Source: Spirochaetes bacterium RBG_16_67_19 (GTDB lineage Bacteria; Spirochaetota; Spirochaetia; SZUA-6; DRHE01). From it: a stretch of 8,155 bases of DNA. The notes under the pieces are model-generated. The model ran no database searches and was not told the DNA's origin. It worked only from the letters and a program-made list of their open reading frames with translations. Each line of letters begins with the position of its first letter. The first letter of the stretch is position 1. Below are positions 1 to 5,617 of the stretch, in pieces. The stretch is taken from NCBI GenBank assembly GCA_001829505.1, contig MIBK01000133.1, forward strand, positions 775-8,929. The letters run 5' to 3'. Position numbers and translations under genes: made by a program.

Positions 1-470
1 ACGGCGGCCTCCAGCCTCTCCACGTCCTGGACCAGGGCCAGCATCTCCCGCTCGATGGCCAGGGTGCCGGCGGTGTCGGCCTGGTCCAGGAGGGCCAGGT
101 TGCGCCCCAGGATGTCCCGGCGGCTGGCCAGGCTGGACCGGGTGCGGGCCAGCTCCTCGCGCAGGTCCACGGCCCGCGGGGAGAAGTCCAGGATGTCCTC
201 GGAAAGCTCCTCCAGGAAGCCCCTCAGAGCAGGCAGGCTGGCGTGGGGCAGCCGCAGGCTCACCCGCTCGCGGGACTTGTACAGCACGTAGCCTTCCCGG
301 GACCCGACCCAGGCCTCCAGGCGGTCGGCCGCCTGATCGGCGTCGGCCACCAGCATGGTGACCGCCACGCCCTGGTGCAGGTAGCTCTCCTCGGCTCCGG
401 CCGGCCGCGCCGTCAGCAGCAGGCCCGCCAGCAGGCAGAAGGCGGAGATGCTCAGCCCCTTCCTTTTCAT
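1..470 (-). CDS. Secreted DUF4349-type protein (3'-truncated by window edge)
   Basis: This is the first 156 residues of a protein whose C-terminus lies beyond the left edge; its function is not known. Residues 1-26 form a signal peptide: basic MKRK, a hydrophobic stretch, then an AGA cleavage site before EES. The mature part reads like a DUF4349 domain: a beta-rich start, a conserved-looking SLRLPHASLPALRGFLEEL segment (about residues 71-89), then a long charged helix (from about 100) that is probably a coiled coil. There is no lipobox, so it should be periplasmic or released, unlike its upstream neighbour. The start is well supported: GGGAGGA at 476-482 lies 5 bases upstream, and the ATG overlaps the neighbour's TGA as ATGA (467-470), implying translational coupling. 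The frame is open to position 1 with no stop. The family assignment is from pattern recognition and is fairly secure; what the protein does is unknown. Confidence 0.8.
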   Translation of the reverse strand, partial: MKRKGLSISAFCLLAGLLLTARPAGAEESYLHQGVAVTMLVADADQAADRLEAWVGSREGYVLYKSRERVSLRLPHASLPALRGFLEELSEDILDFSPRAVDLREELARTRSSLASRRDILGRNLALLDQADTAGTLAIEREMLALVQDVERLEAA

Positions 471-1639
471 TTCATTCCTCCCAGGGCTCCCTGCACCGTG
501 GCCAGGCGCCGGCCCAGGGCCTCCGGATCGGGGAAGAAGGCCTCGAACACGTAAAGCAGCTCCTCCTGCACCCGCACGGCCACCAGGTAGGAGTACGGCC
601 TGGCGTCTTTGCTGGTGAACAGCACCCCCCGGAACTCCCCCTGCTCCAGGGCTTCCGCCCGTCGGTAGCGCGGGCCCAGATGGAACAGTAGCGCCTTCTG
701 CCAGAACTCCTCGTCGGCGCGGGGCGAGTTGGTGGTGGTGCCTACGCGCACGCGCGTGCCCTCCGGGCTTTCGGCGCGGTAGCGCTTCTCCTTGGCGAAC
801 ACGGCGAAGTCGTCGCTCAGCACGGGCACCGCCTTGCCCGCGGACCTGGGCAGGCTGGGGTACAGGGGCTGGAGCGCGGCGATCCAGGGGAAGGGGATCC
901 CCGCCCGGCGCGCCTCCCCCTCCGGCCGGCGCTGCTGGAGCTCCACGGTGATCCGTGACAGGGCGATCTGGTTCTTCAGCAGCTCAAGGGTCAGGCGGAC
1001 CTGCTCGATCTCCTCGGTGAGCCGCCGGATCTCGCGCAGGATGGCCAGGCGCTGCTGCACGTCCGTGTTCTTCTCCAGAAGCTGGTAGAGCCGTTCGCGG
1101 GCCCGTTCGGCCAGACGCAGGCGCGTCTCCTGGTCGCGCAGGGCGTCGGTCACGTCGTAGGTCTCGATGGCTTTGCCGGTCACCTCTCCGAGCTTCTGCG
1201 CGGCGGCGAAGGCCTCCTGGAAGCGGGCGGCCGGCACCCGCAGGCCGACCACGGCGCCGTTCACCGACTCCACGTAACCGCCGCGCGACACGGCCAGCTG
1301 TTCCAGCTCCTTCTTGGCCTGCTCGAGCTGGTCCACGACCAGGCGGCACCAGCCGGAGTAGATGCGGGCCCGTTCCGCGCGCGCTGGCGAGGGCTGTTGG
1401 CTGCCGGCTTCCGCGCTGCCGGCCGACCTGGGCACGGACGAGTCGGAGGCCGCGGCCACGGGCGTGGGGGCCGCCATCTCCTCGGCGTAAAGCTCGTCGG
1501 CCAGGTCAGCGGACATCTTGCCCTCGGGCGCGCCCAGGGCGGCGGGTTCGTAGCCCGCGGCCAGGCCGGCGCAGGCGGCGAGCGACGCCAGCAGCAGGAC
1601 GGAAAGCAGGGCAGAGGCCAGATTGCGTGCGGTGTTCAC
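467..1639 (-). CDS. DUF4349 domain lipoprotein
   Basis: A 390-residue predicted lipoprotein of unknown function. From a GTG start, a hydrophobic signal ends in the lipobox LAAC with Cys23 as the lipidation site. Residues 24-90 are an Ala/Ser/Pro-rich linker. Residues 92-236 match the DUF4349 pattern: GGYVES, the core VVGLRVPAARF, the YDVTDALRDQ motif, and a long charged helix at about 165-225 that should form a coiled coil. A distinct C-terminal part (about 245-390) has mixed alpha/beta character and ends in a strand and helix around YLVAVRVQEELLYVFEAFFP; I do not recognise it. The frame stays open upstream to 1813, but that part is low-complexity, overlaps the preceding gene and would bury the signal peptide, so GTG at 1639 is chosen. 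No Shine-Dalgarno is visible; a -10-like box ends 7 bases before the GTG. It is followed by a second DUF4349 gene with a 4-base overlap. Confidence 0.85.
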   Translation of the reverse strand: MNTARNLASALLSVLLLASLAACAGLAAGYEPAALGAPEGKMSADLADELYAEEMAAPTPVAAASDSSVPRSAGSAEAGSQQPSPARAERARIYSGWCRLVVDQLEQAKKELEQLAVSRGGYVESVNGAVVGLRVPAARFQEAFAAAQKLGEVTGKAIETYDVTDALRDQETRLRLAERARERLYQLLEKNTDVQQRLAILREIRRLTEEIEQVRLTLELLKNQIALSRITVELQQRRPEGEARRAGIPFPWIAALQPLYPSLPRSAGKAVPVLSDDFAVFAKEKRYRAESPEGTRVRVGTTTNSPRADEEFWQKALLFHLGPRYRRAEALEQGEFRGVLFTSKDARPYSYLVAVRVQEELLYVFEAFFPDPEALGRRLATVQGALGGMK

Positions 1640-1646
1640 GAGCAAG

Positions 1647-1675
1647 AGTGTAGTACGGGGCGGCCCGAAAAACAA
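1647..1675 (-). promoter_or_regulatory. Candidate promoter of the DUF4349 lipoprotein gene (leaderless type)
   Basis: On the minus strand, TTGTTT (1670-1675) and TACACT (1647-1652) are separated by 17 bases. Only 7 bases lie between the -10 box and the GTG start, so transcription would begin at about the start codon. The site lies in the 46-base gap after the upstream gene's stop. A small inverted repeat, CCCGA/TCGGG (1664-1668 with 1676-1680), has the -35 box within its loop. The -35 match is weak (3 of 6), and read-through from the upstream gene is also possible. Confidence 0.35.
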
Positions 1676-1685
1676 TCGGGGAGGC

Positions 1686-2150
1686 TCAGCGGCCTTCCGG
1701 GGCCCGGGAGCCTCCGGCGGGGCGGCGCGTCCTTGCCGCGCCCCGGCCGAGCTTACTGCCGCCGTCCTTCCGGCGGGGGACCGAGCTTTCCAGCGTCTGG
1801 AGGCGCTGGGCAATCAGGTTGATCTGGAACTCTATGGAGTGCAGGATCCAGAACTGGAAGTGGTCCACGCGCGTCTGGCGGTGGATCATCCAGACGATCT
1901 TCAGCGAAATCAGGAACAGGGCCAGCTGGGTGGACAGGAAATGCGGGAAGCCGCCGAGCTCGAGCTGGAGCAGCTCCCGCACCAGGTCGAAGACGAACAG
2001 GATGACCAGCACGGTCAGGAAGAGGATGTTGATGATCCGGTCCTTGCTCAGGTTCGAGACGCCGCCGATCTGGCCGAGAACGCGGCGGATGCGGTCCTTC
2101 TCCGTGCGGTAGCGCTCCAGCTCCTGGAGGAGCATTTCCTGGTCGTCCAT
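1686..2150 (-). CDS. Small two-helix membrane protein with coiled-coil ends
   Basis: A 154-residue protein I cannot assign to a named family. Residues 1-28 are highly charged and helical (MDDQEMLLQELERYRTEKDR), likely a short coiled coil. Two hydrophobic segments follow, at about 39-57 (INILFLTVLVILFVFDL) and 72-88, with a short GGFP-containing turn between them. A second amphipathic helix spans about 95-122. The last 30 residues are basic and low in complexity. A hairpin membrane protein with both ends on the same side, probably cytoplasmic by the positive-inside rule, fits. The frame beats the overlapping alternatives because it has clear membrane segments and a non-random composition. It lies 46 bases upstream of the DUF4349 lipoprotein gene on the same strand, so the two may be co-expressed. 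No Shine-Dalgarno precedes the ATG. Confidence 0.75.
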   Translation of the reverse strand: MDDQEMLLQELERYRTEKDRIRRVLGQIGGVSNLSKDRIINILFLTVLVILFVFDLVRELLQLELGGFPHFLSTQLALFLISLKIVWMIHRQTRVDHFQFWILHSIEFQINLIAQRLQTLESSVPRRKDGGSKLGRGAARTRRPAGGSRAPEGR

Positions 2151-2156
2151 ACCCAG

Positions 2157-2185
2157 AAGGTAAGGCCCGGCTGCCCACCCGGCAA
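2157..2185 (-). promoter_or_regulatory. Candidate promoter of the small membrane protein gene (leaderless type)
   Basis: On the minus strand, TTGCCG (2180-2185) and TACCTT (2157-2162) are spaced 17 bases apart. The -10 box keeps the three most conserved positions (T, A and final T). Exactly 6 bases separate it from the ATG at 2150, which would put the transcription start on the first base of the start codon. It diverges from the CoA-disulfide reductase promoter within a 144-base intergenic region. Confidence 0.4.
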
Positions 2186-2251
2186 GCTCGGCGACCGGAG
2201 CGGGCCGCGCAACCCCTGGGCCGGCTGGCGCGCGGACCGGGCGCGGAGGGC

Positions 2252-2280
2252 TTGCCTTTTCATATATATTTCTATATATA
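2252..2280 (+). promoter_or_regulatory. Candidate promoter of the CoA-disulfide reductase/rhodanese operon
   Basis: TTGCCT (2252-2257) and TATATA (2275-2280) are separated by 17 bases. The predicted start near 2287 leaves a leader of only about 8 bases before the ATG at 2295, with no strong Shine-Dalgarno (only GAGA at 2283-2286). The -10 box lies within the AT palindrome at 2271-2284, so a protein bound there would block RNA polymerase. Confidence 0.45.
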
Positions 2281-2284
2281 TAGA
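2271..2284. promoter_or_regulatory. AT-rich palindromic candidate operator
   Basis: A perfect 14-base palindrome, TCTATATATATAGA, lies in a longer AT-only tract (about 2262-2284) that also holds the inverted pair ATATATA/TATATAT around TTTC. Such a tract stands out sharply in otherwise GC-rich DNA. It overlaps the predicted -10 box and ends 10 bases before the start codon. Repression of a persulfide-metabolism operon by a dimeric regulator, for example a sulfide/persulfide-sensing ArsR-type protein, is a reasonable inference. The regulator is not in this window. The tract could instead simply be an easily melted promoter. Confidence 0.4.
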
Positions 2285-2294
2285 GAAATCGCCT

Positions 2295-3962
2295 ATGGGT
2301 ACACGAAAGCCGACCAGGCTCCTTGTCATCGGCGGCGTGGCGGGGGGCGCGACCGCCGCGGCCCGCGCCCGCCGGATCAGCGAAACGGCCCAGATCACGC
2401 TCCTGGAGCGCGGGCCTTACGTTTCCTACGCCAACTGCGGGCTGCCGTATTTCCTTTCAGGGGACATCCGCAAGCGCTCCGCCCTGCTGCTGCAGACCCC
2501 CGAGGGCTTCGACAGCCGCTACGGGGTGAAAGTGCTGGTGAACACGGAGGCCCTGGAAATCGACCGCGCGGGGACCCGCGTCAGGATCCGCAACACCGAG
2601 GGGGAATCCTGGCTGGAGTATGACGCGCTCATCCTGGCCCAGGGCGGGCTGCCATCCAGCCCGCCGCTGCCGGGCGTGGACTCGCCGCACGTCTTTCGGC
2701 TGTGGACCGTCCCGGACATGGACCGCATCCAGGCGTATCTGGAAGCCGAGAAGCCCGCCTCGGCGGTGATCGCGGGCGGCGGCTTCATCGGCCTGGAAAT
2801 GGCGGAGGCCTTCGCCCGGCGCGGCATCGCCGTCACCGTGGTGGAGATGCTGCCCCGGGTCATGGCGGGCATGGACCCGGAGTTCGGTGGACTGATCGCC
2901 GGGCGCCTCGCGGCCCACGGCGTGACGGTGCTGACCGGCGCGGGCCTGAAGGCGGTGCTGCCGGCCTCCCGGGAGGTGGAGCTGGCCGACGGCCGGCGCC
3001 TGCCCGCGGCCCTGGTTCTGTTGTCCGTCGGGGTGCGCCCGGAGCTGGAGCTGGCCAAAGCGGCCGGCCTGGCCATGGGCGAAGCCGGCGGCCTGCGGGT
3101 GGACGCGCACCTGCGCACCTCCGACCCGCGCATCTGGGCGGCGGGGGACATGAACGAGATCGTCCATAAAATATCCGGCCGCAAGGTGCGCGTCCCGCTG
3201 GCCGGGCCGGCCAACCGGCAGGGGCGGATCGCCGCCTCCAATGCCCTGGGCCTGCCCATGCGGTACAACGGGGCCCTGGGCTCCAGCGTCGTGAAGGTGT
3301 TCGACGCCACCGCCGCCTCCACGGGCCTGAGCGAAGCGGCGGCCCGCGAAGCCGGTTTCGACCCCGGCGCCGCCTTCGTGGTCCGGGACCATCACGCCTC
3401 CTACTACCCGGGGGCCAGGGATCTGGCCCTCAAGCTGGTGTACGACCGCAGGACCCGGCGCCTGCTGGGCGGTCAGGCCTTCGGGGAGGAGGGAGTGGAG
3501 AAGCGCATCGACGCGCTGGCCGCGGCGCTTCAGGGCAGGCTCACCCTGGAGGACCTGGCGGAGCTGGACCTGACCTACGCTCCGCCGTACTCCTCAGCCA
3601 ACGATCCGCTGAACGTGGCGGCTTTCGTGGGCTTGAACGACCTCAGCGGCTTCAGTCCCCTGATCACGGCCGCCCGGCTCCGGGAGGAGCTGGCCGGCGG
3701 CCAGCCACCCCTGGTGGTGGACGTGCGCAACCTCAACGAGTACGAAGCCTCCCACCTGCGCGGGGCCCTGCACCTGCCCCTGGACGAGCTGCGCTTCCGG
3801 CTGGAGGAGGTGCCGCGGGACCGGAGCCTGGTGGTGCATTGCCGGTCCGGCTATCGTTCGCACCTGGCGCTGCGCATCCTGAAGCAGAACGGATTCCAGC
3901 AGGTGCGCAATCTCACCGGCGGATACATCGCCGCCCAAGCCTTCGGCTTTATAGGAGAGTAG
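2295..3962 (+). CDS. CoA-disulfide reductase / rhodanese fusion (NAD(P)H-dependent persulfide reductase type)
   Basis: A cytoplasmic flavoprotein of 555 residues, the usual length for the CoADR-RHD family, which reduces CoA disulfide or CoA persulfide and polysulfide with NAD(P)H. In order: an FAD-binding Rossmann motif ([16 protein letters not shown], residues 11-26); the catalytic Cys48 in YANCGLPYF; an NAD(P)H-binding motif ([14 protein letters not shown], 160-173); the second FAD motif WAAGD (281-285); and a dimerisation domain with [14 protein letters not shown] (427-440). The C-terminal rhodanese domain (about 455-555) has [10 protein letters not shown] and active-site Cys516 in CRSGYRS. 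Both redox cysteines are present, so persulfide relay from the rhodanese to Cys48 is plausible. The usual ATGA/SPGA-like turn after the first FAD domain reads AQGG (115-118). The frame is open upstream to 1623, but that part is antisense to the preceding gene, so the family-like N-terminus at ATG 2295 is chosen. A rhodanese gene follows directly. Confidence 0.95.
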   Translation: MGTRKPTRLLVIGGVAGGATAAARARRISETAQITLLERGPYVSYANCGLPYFLSGDIRKRSALLLQTPEGFDSRYGVKVLVNTEALEIDRAGTRVRIRNTEGESWLEYDALILAQGGLPSSPPLPGVDSPHVFRLWTVPDMDRIQAYLEAEKPASAVIAGGGFIGLEMAEAFARRGIAVTVVEMLPRVMAGMDPEFGGLIAGRLAAHGVTVLTGAGLKAVLPASREVELADGRRLPAALVLLSVGVRPELELAKAAGLAMGEAGGLRVDAHLRTSDPRIWAAGDMNEIVHKISGRKVRVPLAGPANRQGRIAASNALGLPMRYNGALGSSVVKVFDATAASTGLSEAAAREAGFDPGAAFVVRDHHASYYPGARDLALKLVYDRRTRRLLGGQAFGEEGVEKRIDALAAALQGRLTLEDLAELDLTYAPPYSSANDPLNVAAFVGLNDLSGFSPLITAARLREELAGGQPPLVVDVRNLNEYEASHLRGALHLPLDELRFRLEEVPRDRSLVVHCRSGYRSHLALRILKQNGFQQVRNLTGGYIAAQAFGFIGE

Positions 3963-3964
3963 AA

Positions 3965-4239
3965 ATGGCGGGAAATACGGTAATAGAAAAGATCCGGGCC
4001 GGCGCCCGGCTGGTCGACGTGCGGACGGCCGACGAGTTCAAGGACGGCTCCTACGACGGGGCGATCAACATCCCCCTGGCCTCGCTGCTGGCCCGGCAGG
4101 GGAGCTGGGCTCCAAGGACAAGCCCATCGTCCTGTTTTGCGCCTCCGGAGCGCGCAGCGGCCTGGGGGCCCGCCTGCTGAAGCAGGCCGGCTTCACCGAC
4201 GTGATCAACGCCGGCGGCCTGGAGGACATGCCCAGGTAG
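3965..4239 (+). pseudogene. Single-domain rhodanese, frameshifted by one missing G
   Basis: A small cytoplasmic sulfurtransferase that would be 91 residues if intact. It starts 2 bases after the fusion gene's stop, with a good Shine-Dalgarno (AGGAGAG, 3953-3959). The first frame gives MAGNTVIEKIRAGARLVDVR, TADEF and GAINIPLASLLARQG, a normal rhodanese N-half, up to residue 46. It then runs into nonsense and stops at 4180. From 4102 the frame one base back (-1) continues as ELGSKDKPIVLFC, ASGARSGLGARLL and INAGGLEDMPR to TAG at 4237-4239, including the active-site Cys loop CASGARS. The break falls in GGGG at 4099-4102; one more G restores the family sequence. A sequencing or assembly error in a homopolymer or a recent mutation is most likely, since both halves look well conserved. 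Translational -1 slippage on GGGG is possible but unproven. It probably works with the adjacent fusion protein in sulfane sulfur transfer. Confidence 0.85.
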
Positions 4240-4253
4240 CGCCGCGGCGCCGC
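4239..4253. other. GC palindromes between convergent genes
   Basis: The 27-base gap between the rhodanese stop and the convergent minus-strand stop contains two overlapping perfect palindromes, GCGCCGCGGCGC (4239-4250) and GCGGCGCCGC (4244-4253). They could take part in ending transcription from both sides. There is no T-tract and little loop, so this is not a canonical intrinsic terminator, and chance in GC-rich DNA is a fair explanation. Confidence 0.2.
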
Positions 4254-4266
4254 CTGCCTTCGCGCC

Positions 4267-5016
4267 TCACAGCCAGAGACTGAGCCGCAGCGAGGGGCCC
4301 ACGAGCAGGATGCCCGCGTAATTGCTCAGGTTCAGGCCGGCCCCCAGGCCCGCGTGGCTGCCGGCGTAGCGCAGGCCCAGCCACAGGAAGTGGAACCGCA
4401 GGGCGTAATACGCGGCGTTGAGGTTGTACAGCTCCAGGACCCACTGCGGCGACAGGAAGATCCGCGCCTCCACGCCGAAGTCCAGCAGGGCCCTGTCGCT
4501 GGAGTCGGTACCGAAAATTCCCGCGAACAGGTTGAGGAACAGGAACGGCCCCCGGAAGCCTAGTCCGGCGTTGGTCGCGCCGCAGAGCAGGTAGCCGGTG
4601 GGGTCGAACAGGACCTGGCCGAAGGCGTGCAGGTGCAGGTAGCTCAGGTTGAGGGTCAGCCGTCCGGCCAGGCTCCAGCGATCCTGCAAGAGCCAGGCGC
4701 CGTCCAGGTCCAGACCGAGATTGCCCCAGGAGGAATAGCCCGGCGGCGGGTCCCCGCGCAGAGGTGAGGAGGGGTCCCGCAGCAGTTCGCCAAGGATTTC
4801 GGCGAATAGCTGGCAGCCGAGGTCGAAGCAGCCGTCCTCTTCTTCCTCCTCCGGTTCGTCCTCCCGCGCCTGCTCCTCCGCCTCCTCTTCGCGCTCGCGG
4901 ATCCGCTTCCGGATTTCCTCCACCGTGTCATCTTCCTGCGCCATGGCCTTCACGCCGGGCTCGAGCAGGCCCAGCAGGCAGAAGGCCAGAAAGGCCGGAA
5001 GAAACCTGGCCATCAT
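4267..5016 (-). CDS. Exported protein: acidic helix, CX4C and beta-barrel-like domain, unknown function
   Basis: A 249-residue protein I do not recognise. Residues 1-26 form a signal peptide ending in VKAMA before QEDD. Residues 28-62 are almost wholly charged (EEIRKRIREREEE, then a run of Glu), predicting a helix or coiled coil rather than a fold. A Cys63-X4-Cys68 pair (GCFDLGC) and an amphipathic helix (LFAEILGELL) follow. From about 97 the sequence alternates polar and hydrophobic residues with frequent Gly, Tyr and Trp (LGLDLDGAWLL, GRLTLNLSYLHLHAFG, LEARIFLSP-like strands, GLGAGLNLSNYAG) and ends PSLRLSLWL, resembling a small outer-membrane beta-barrel. A third Cys is at 145. Start: two ATGs at 5016 and 5013. 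The longer reading to 5052 is rejected because it adds charged residues before the signal. No Shine-Dalgarno; a good promoter ends 7 bases upstream. It is transcribed away from the divergent SRPBCC gene. Confidence 0.75.
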   Translation of the reverse strand: MMARFLPAFLAFCLLGLLEPGVKAMAQEDDTVEEIRKRIREREEEAEEQAREDEPEEEEEDGCFDLGCQLFAEILGELLRDPSSPLRGDPPPGYSSWGNLGLDLDGAWLLQDRWSLAGRLTLNLSYLHLHAFGQVLFDPTGYLLCGATNAGLGFRGPFLFLNLFAGIFGTDSSDRALLDFGVEARIFLSPQWVLELYNLNAAYYALRFHFLWLGLRYAGSHAGLGAGLNLSNYAGILLVGPSLRLSLWL

Positions 5017-5023
5017 CCCGTAT

Positions 5024-5052
5024 AGTCTAGGCGATGGAGCGCCTCCCGTCAA
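5024..5052 (-). promoter_or_regulatory. Candidate promoter of the exported barrel-like protein gene (leaderless type)
   Basis: On the minus strand, TTGACG (5047-5052, 5 of 6 matches) and TAGACT (5024-5029) have a 17-base spacer. Seven bases separate the -10 box from the ATG at 5016, so the message would start within about a base of the start codon. This is one of the two best sigma70-like matches in the window. Its -35 box lies 11 bases from that of the divergent promoter. Confidence 0.5.
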
Positions 5053-5063
5053 TGCGCGCAGGG

Positions 5064-5092
5064 TTGCCGCAGAGGCCGGTCATGGCGATATT
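5064..5092 (+). promoter_or_regulatory. Candidate promoter of the SRPBCC gene (leaderless type)
   Basis: TTGCCG (5064-5069) and GATATT (5087-5092) are separated by 17 bases. Six bases separate the -10 box from the ATG at 5099, placing the start of transcription on the start codon. No Shine-Dalgarno is seen. It stands back to back with the minus-strand promoter at 5024-5052. Confidence 0.4.
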
Positions 5093-5098
5093 GGCCAT

Positions 5099-5527
5099 AT
5101 GAACAAGACCTATACCGCCCAGCAGAGCGTCCAGATCCGGGCCCCGGCCGCGAAGGTCTGGCAGGCGCTCATCCGCCCGGAGCTGGTGAAGCAGTACCTT
5201 TTCGGCACGGAGATGACCGCGGACTGGCGGGTGGGCGGGGCCATCACCTATCGCGGGCAGTGGGAAGGCAAGCCCTACCTGGACAAGGGCGCGGTGAAGG
5301 TGTTCGAGCCGGAGAGGCTGCTGGTGACGACCTATTTCAGCTCGCTGTCCGGCAGCGAGGACAGGCCGGAGAACTACTGCACCGTGACCTACCGGCTGGC
5401 CGAGTCCGACGGCCGGACCACGCTGACGATCATCCAGGACAACAACCCCACCCAGGAAGCCGCCGATCACTCCGCGGCCAACTGGGCGGTGGTCCTGGAG
5501 GCGCTCAAGATCCTGGTGGAGAGGTAG
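5099..5527 (+). CDS. AHSA1/SRPBCC domain protein
   Basis: A 142-residue cytoplasmic protein of the AHSA1 (activator of Hsp90 ATPase homologue 1-like) branch of the SRPBCC/START-like superfamily, which forms a helix-grip fold with a hydrophobic pocket; ligands of most bacterial members are unknown. Visible landmarks are the first strand (YTAQQSVQIRAPAAKVWQAL, residues 5-24), the loop LVKQYLFGTEMTADWRVGG (29-47), the pair ITYRGQWEGKPYLDKGAVKVFEPERLL (49-75, family-typical), the strand VTYRL-TTLTI, and the C-terminal helix NWAVVLEALKILVER (128-142). It is a single full-length domain. Upstream the frame stays open but overlaps the divergent gene and does not resemble the family, so ATG 5099 is chosen. 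It seems to be a single-gene unit, bounded by its own promoter and a strong hairpin just after the stop. Nothing in the neighbourhood indicates its ligand. Confidence 0.9.
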   Translation: MNKTYTAQQSVQIRAPAAKVWQALIRPELVKQYLFGTEMTADWRVGGAITYRGQWEGKPYLDKGAVKVFEPERLLVTTYFSSLSGSEDRPENYCTVTYRLAESDGRTTLTIIQDNNPTQEAADHSAANWAVVLEALKILVER

Positions 5528-5529
5528 GC

Positions 5530-5558
5530 CGCCCGCCCGGCGCTCGAAGCCGGCGGCG
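5530..5558 (+). terminator. GC-rich hairpin after the SRPBCC gene
   Basis: Starting 3 bases after the stop codon, a stem of about 10 pairs with two single-base bulges can form: CCGGC (5537-5541) pairs with GCCGG (5549-5553) around a 7-base loop, extended outwards to 5530 and 5558. No T-run follows directly, so it is either a weak intrinsic terminator or a 3'-end-stabilising hairpin. It separates the SRPBCC gene from the liv operon promoter. Confidence 0.35.
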
Positions 5559-5575
5559 CCCAATCTGCTCCGTTC

Positions 5576-5604
5576 TTTACACTGCCTCTGGATTCTGCTA
5601 TACC
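5576..5604 (+). promoter_or_regulatory. Candidate promoter of the liv operon (extended -10)
   Basis: TTTACA (5576-5581, 5 of 6 matches) and TATACC (5599-5604) are spaced 17 bases apart. TGC immediately before the -10 gives the extended -10 signature. The predicted start near 5611 leaves a leader of about 7 bases before the ATG at 5618, too short for a Shine-Dalgarno, and none is seen. Confidence 0.5.
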
Positions 5605-5617
5605 TGGGTCGATCGAC

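Noticed and set aside
748..759. Perfect palindrome GCACGCGCGTGC
   Set aside because: It lies inside the lipoprotein coding region over Arg/Val codons and is explained by GC-rich codon choice.
1640..1813. N-terminal extension of the DUF4349 lipoprotein by 58 residues
   Set aside because: It overlaps the upstream gene's coding end, is low-complexity, and would place the lipoprotein signal in the interior.
2262..2282. AT tract as a simple microsatellite repeat
   Set aside because: The alternation is interrupted by TTTC and aligned with a promoter -10 and a perfect palindrome, so a regulatory reading fits better.
1623..2294. In-frame N-terminal extension of the CoA-disulfide reductase by 224 residues
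   Set aside because: It is antisense to the small membrane protein gene, has no family similarity, and the FAD motif expected near the N-terminus starts 10 residues after ATG 2295.
2457..3395. Long minus-strand open frames (312 and 267 residues) antisense to the flavoprotein
   Set aside because: They are shadows of GC-rich coding sequence with biased, low-complexity composition and no domain features; the plus-strand frame is a clear enzyme.
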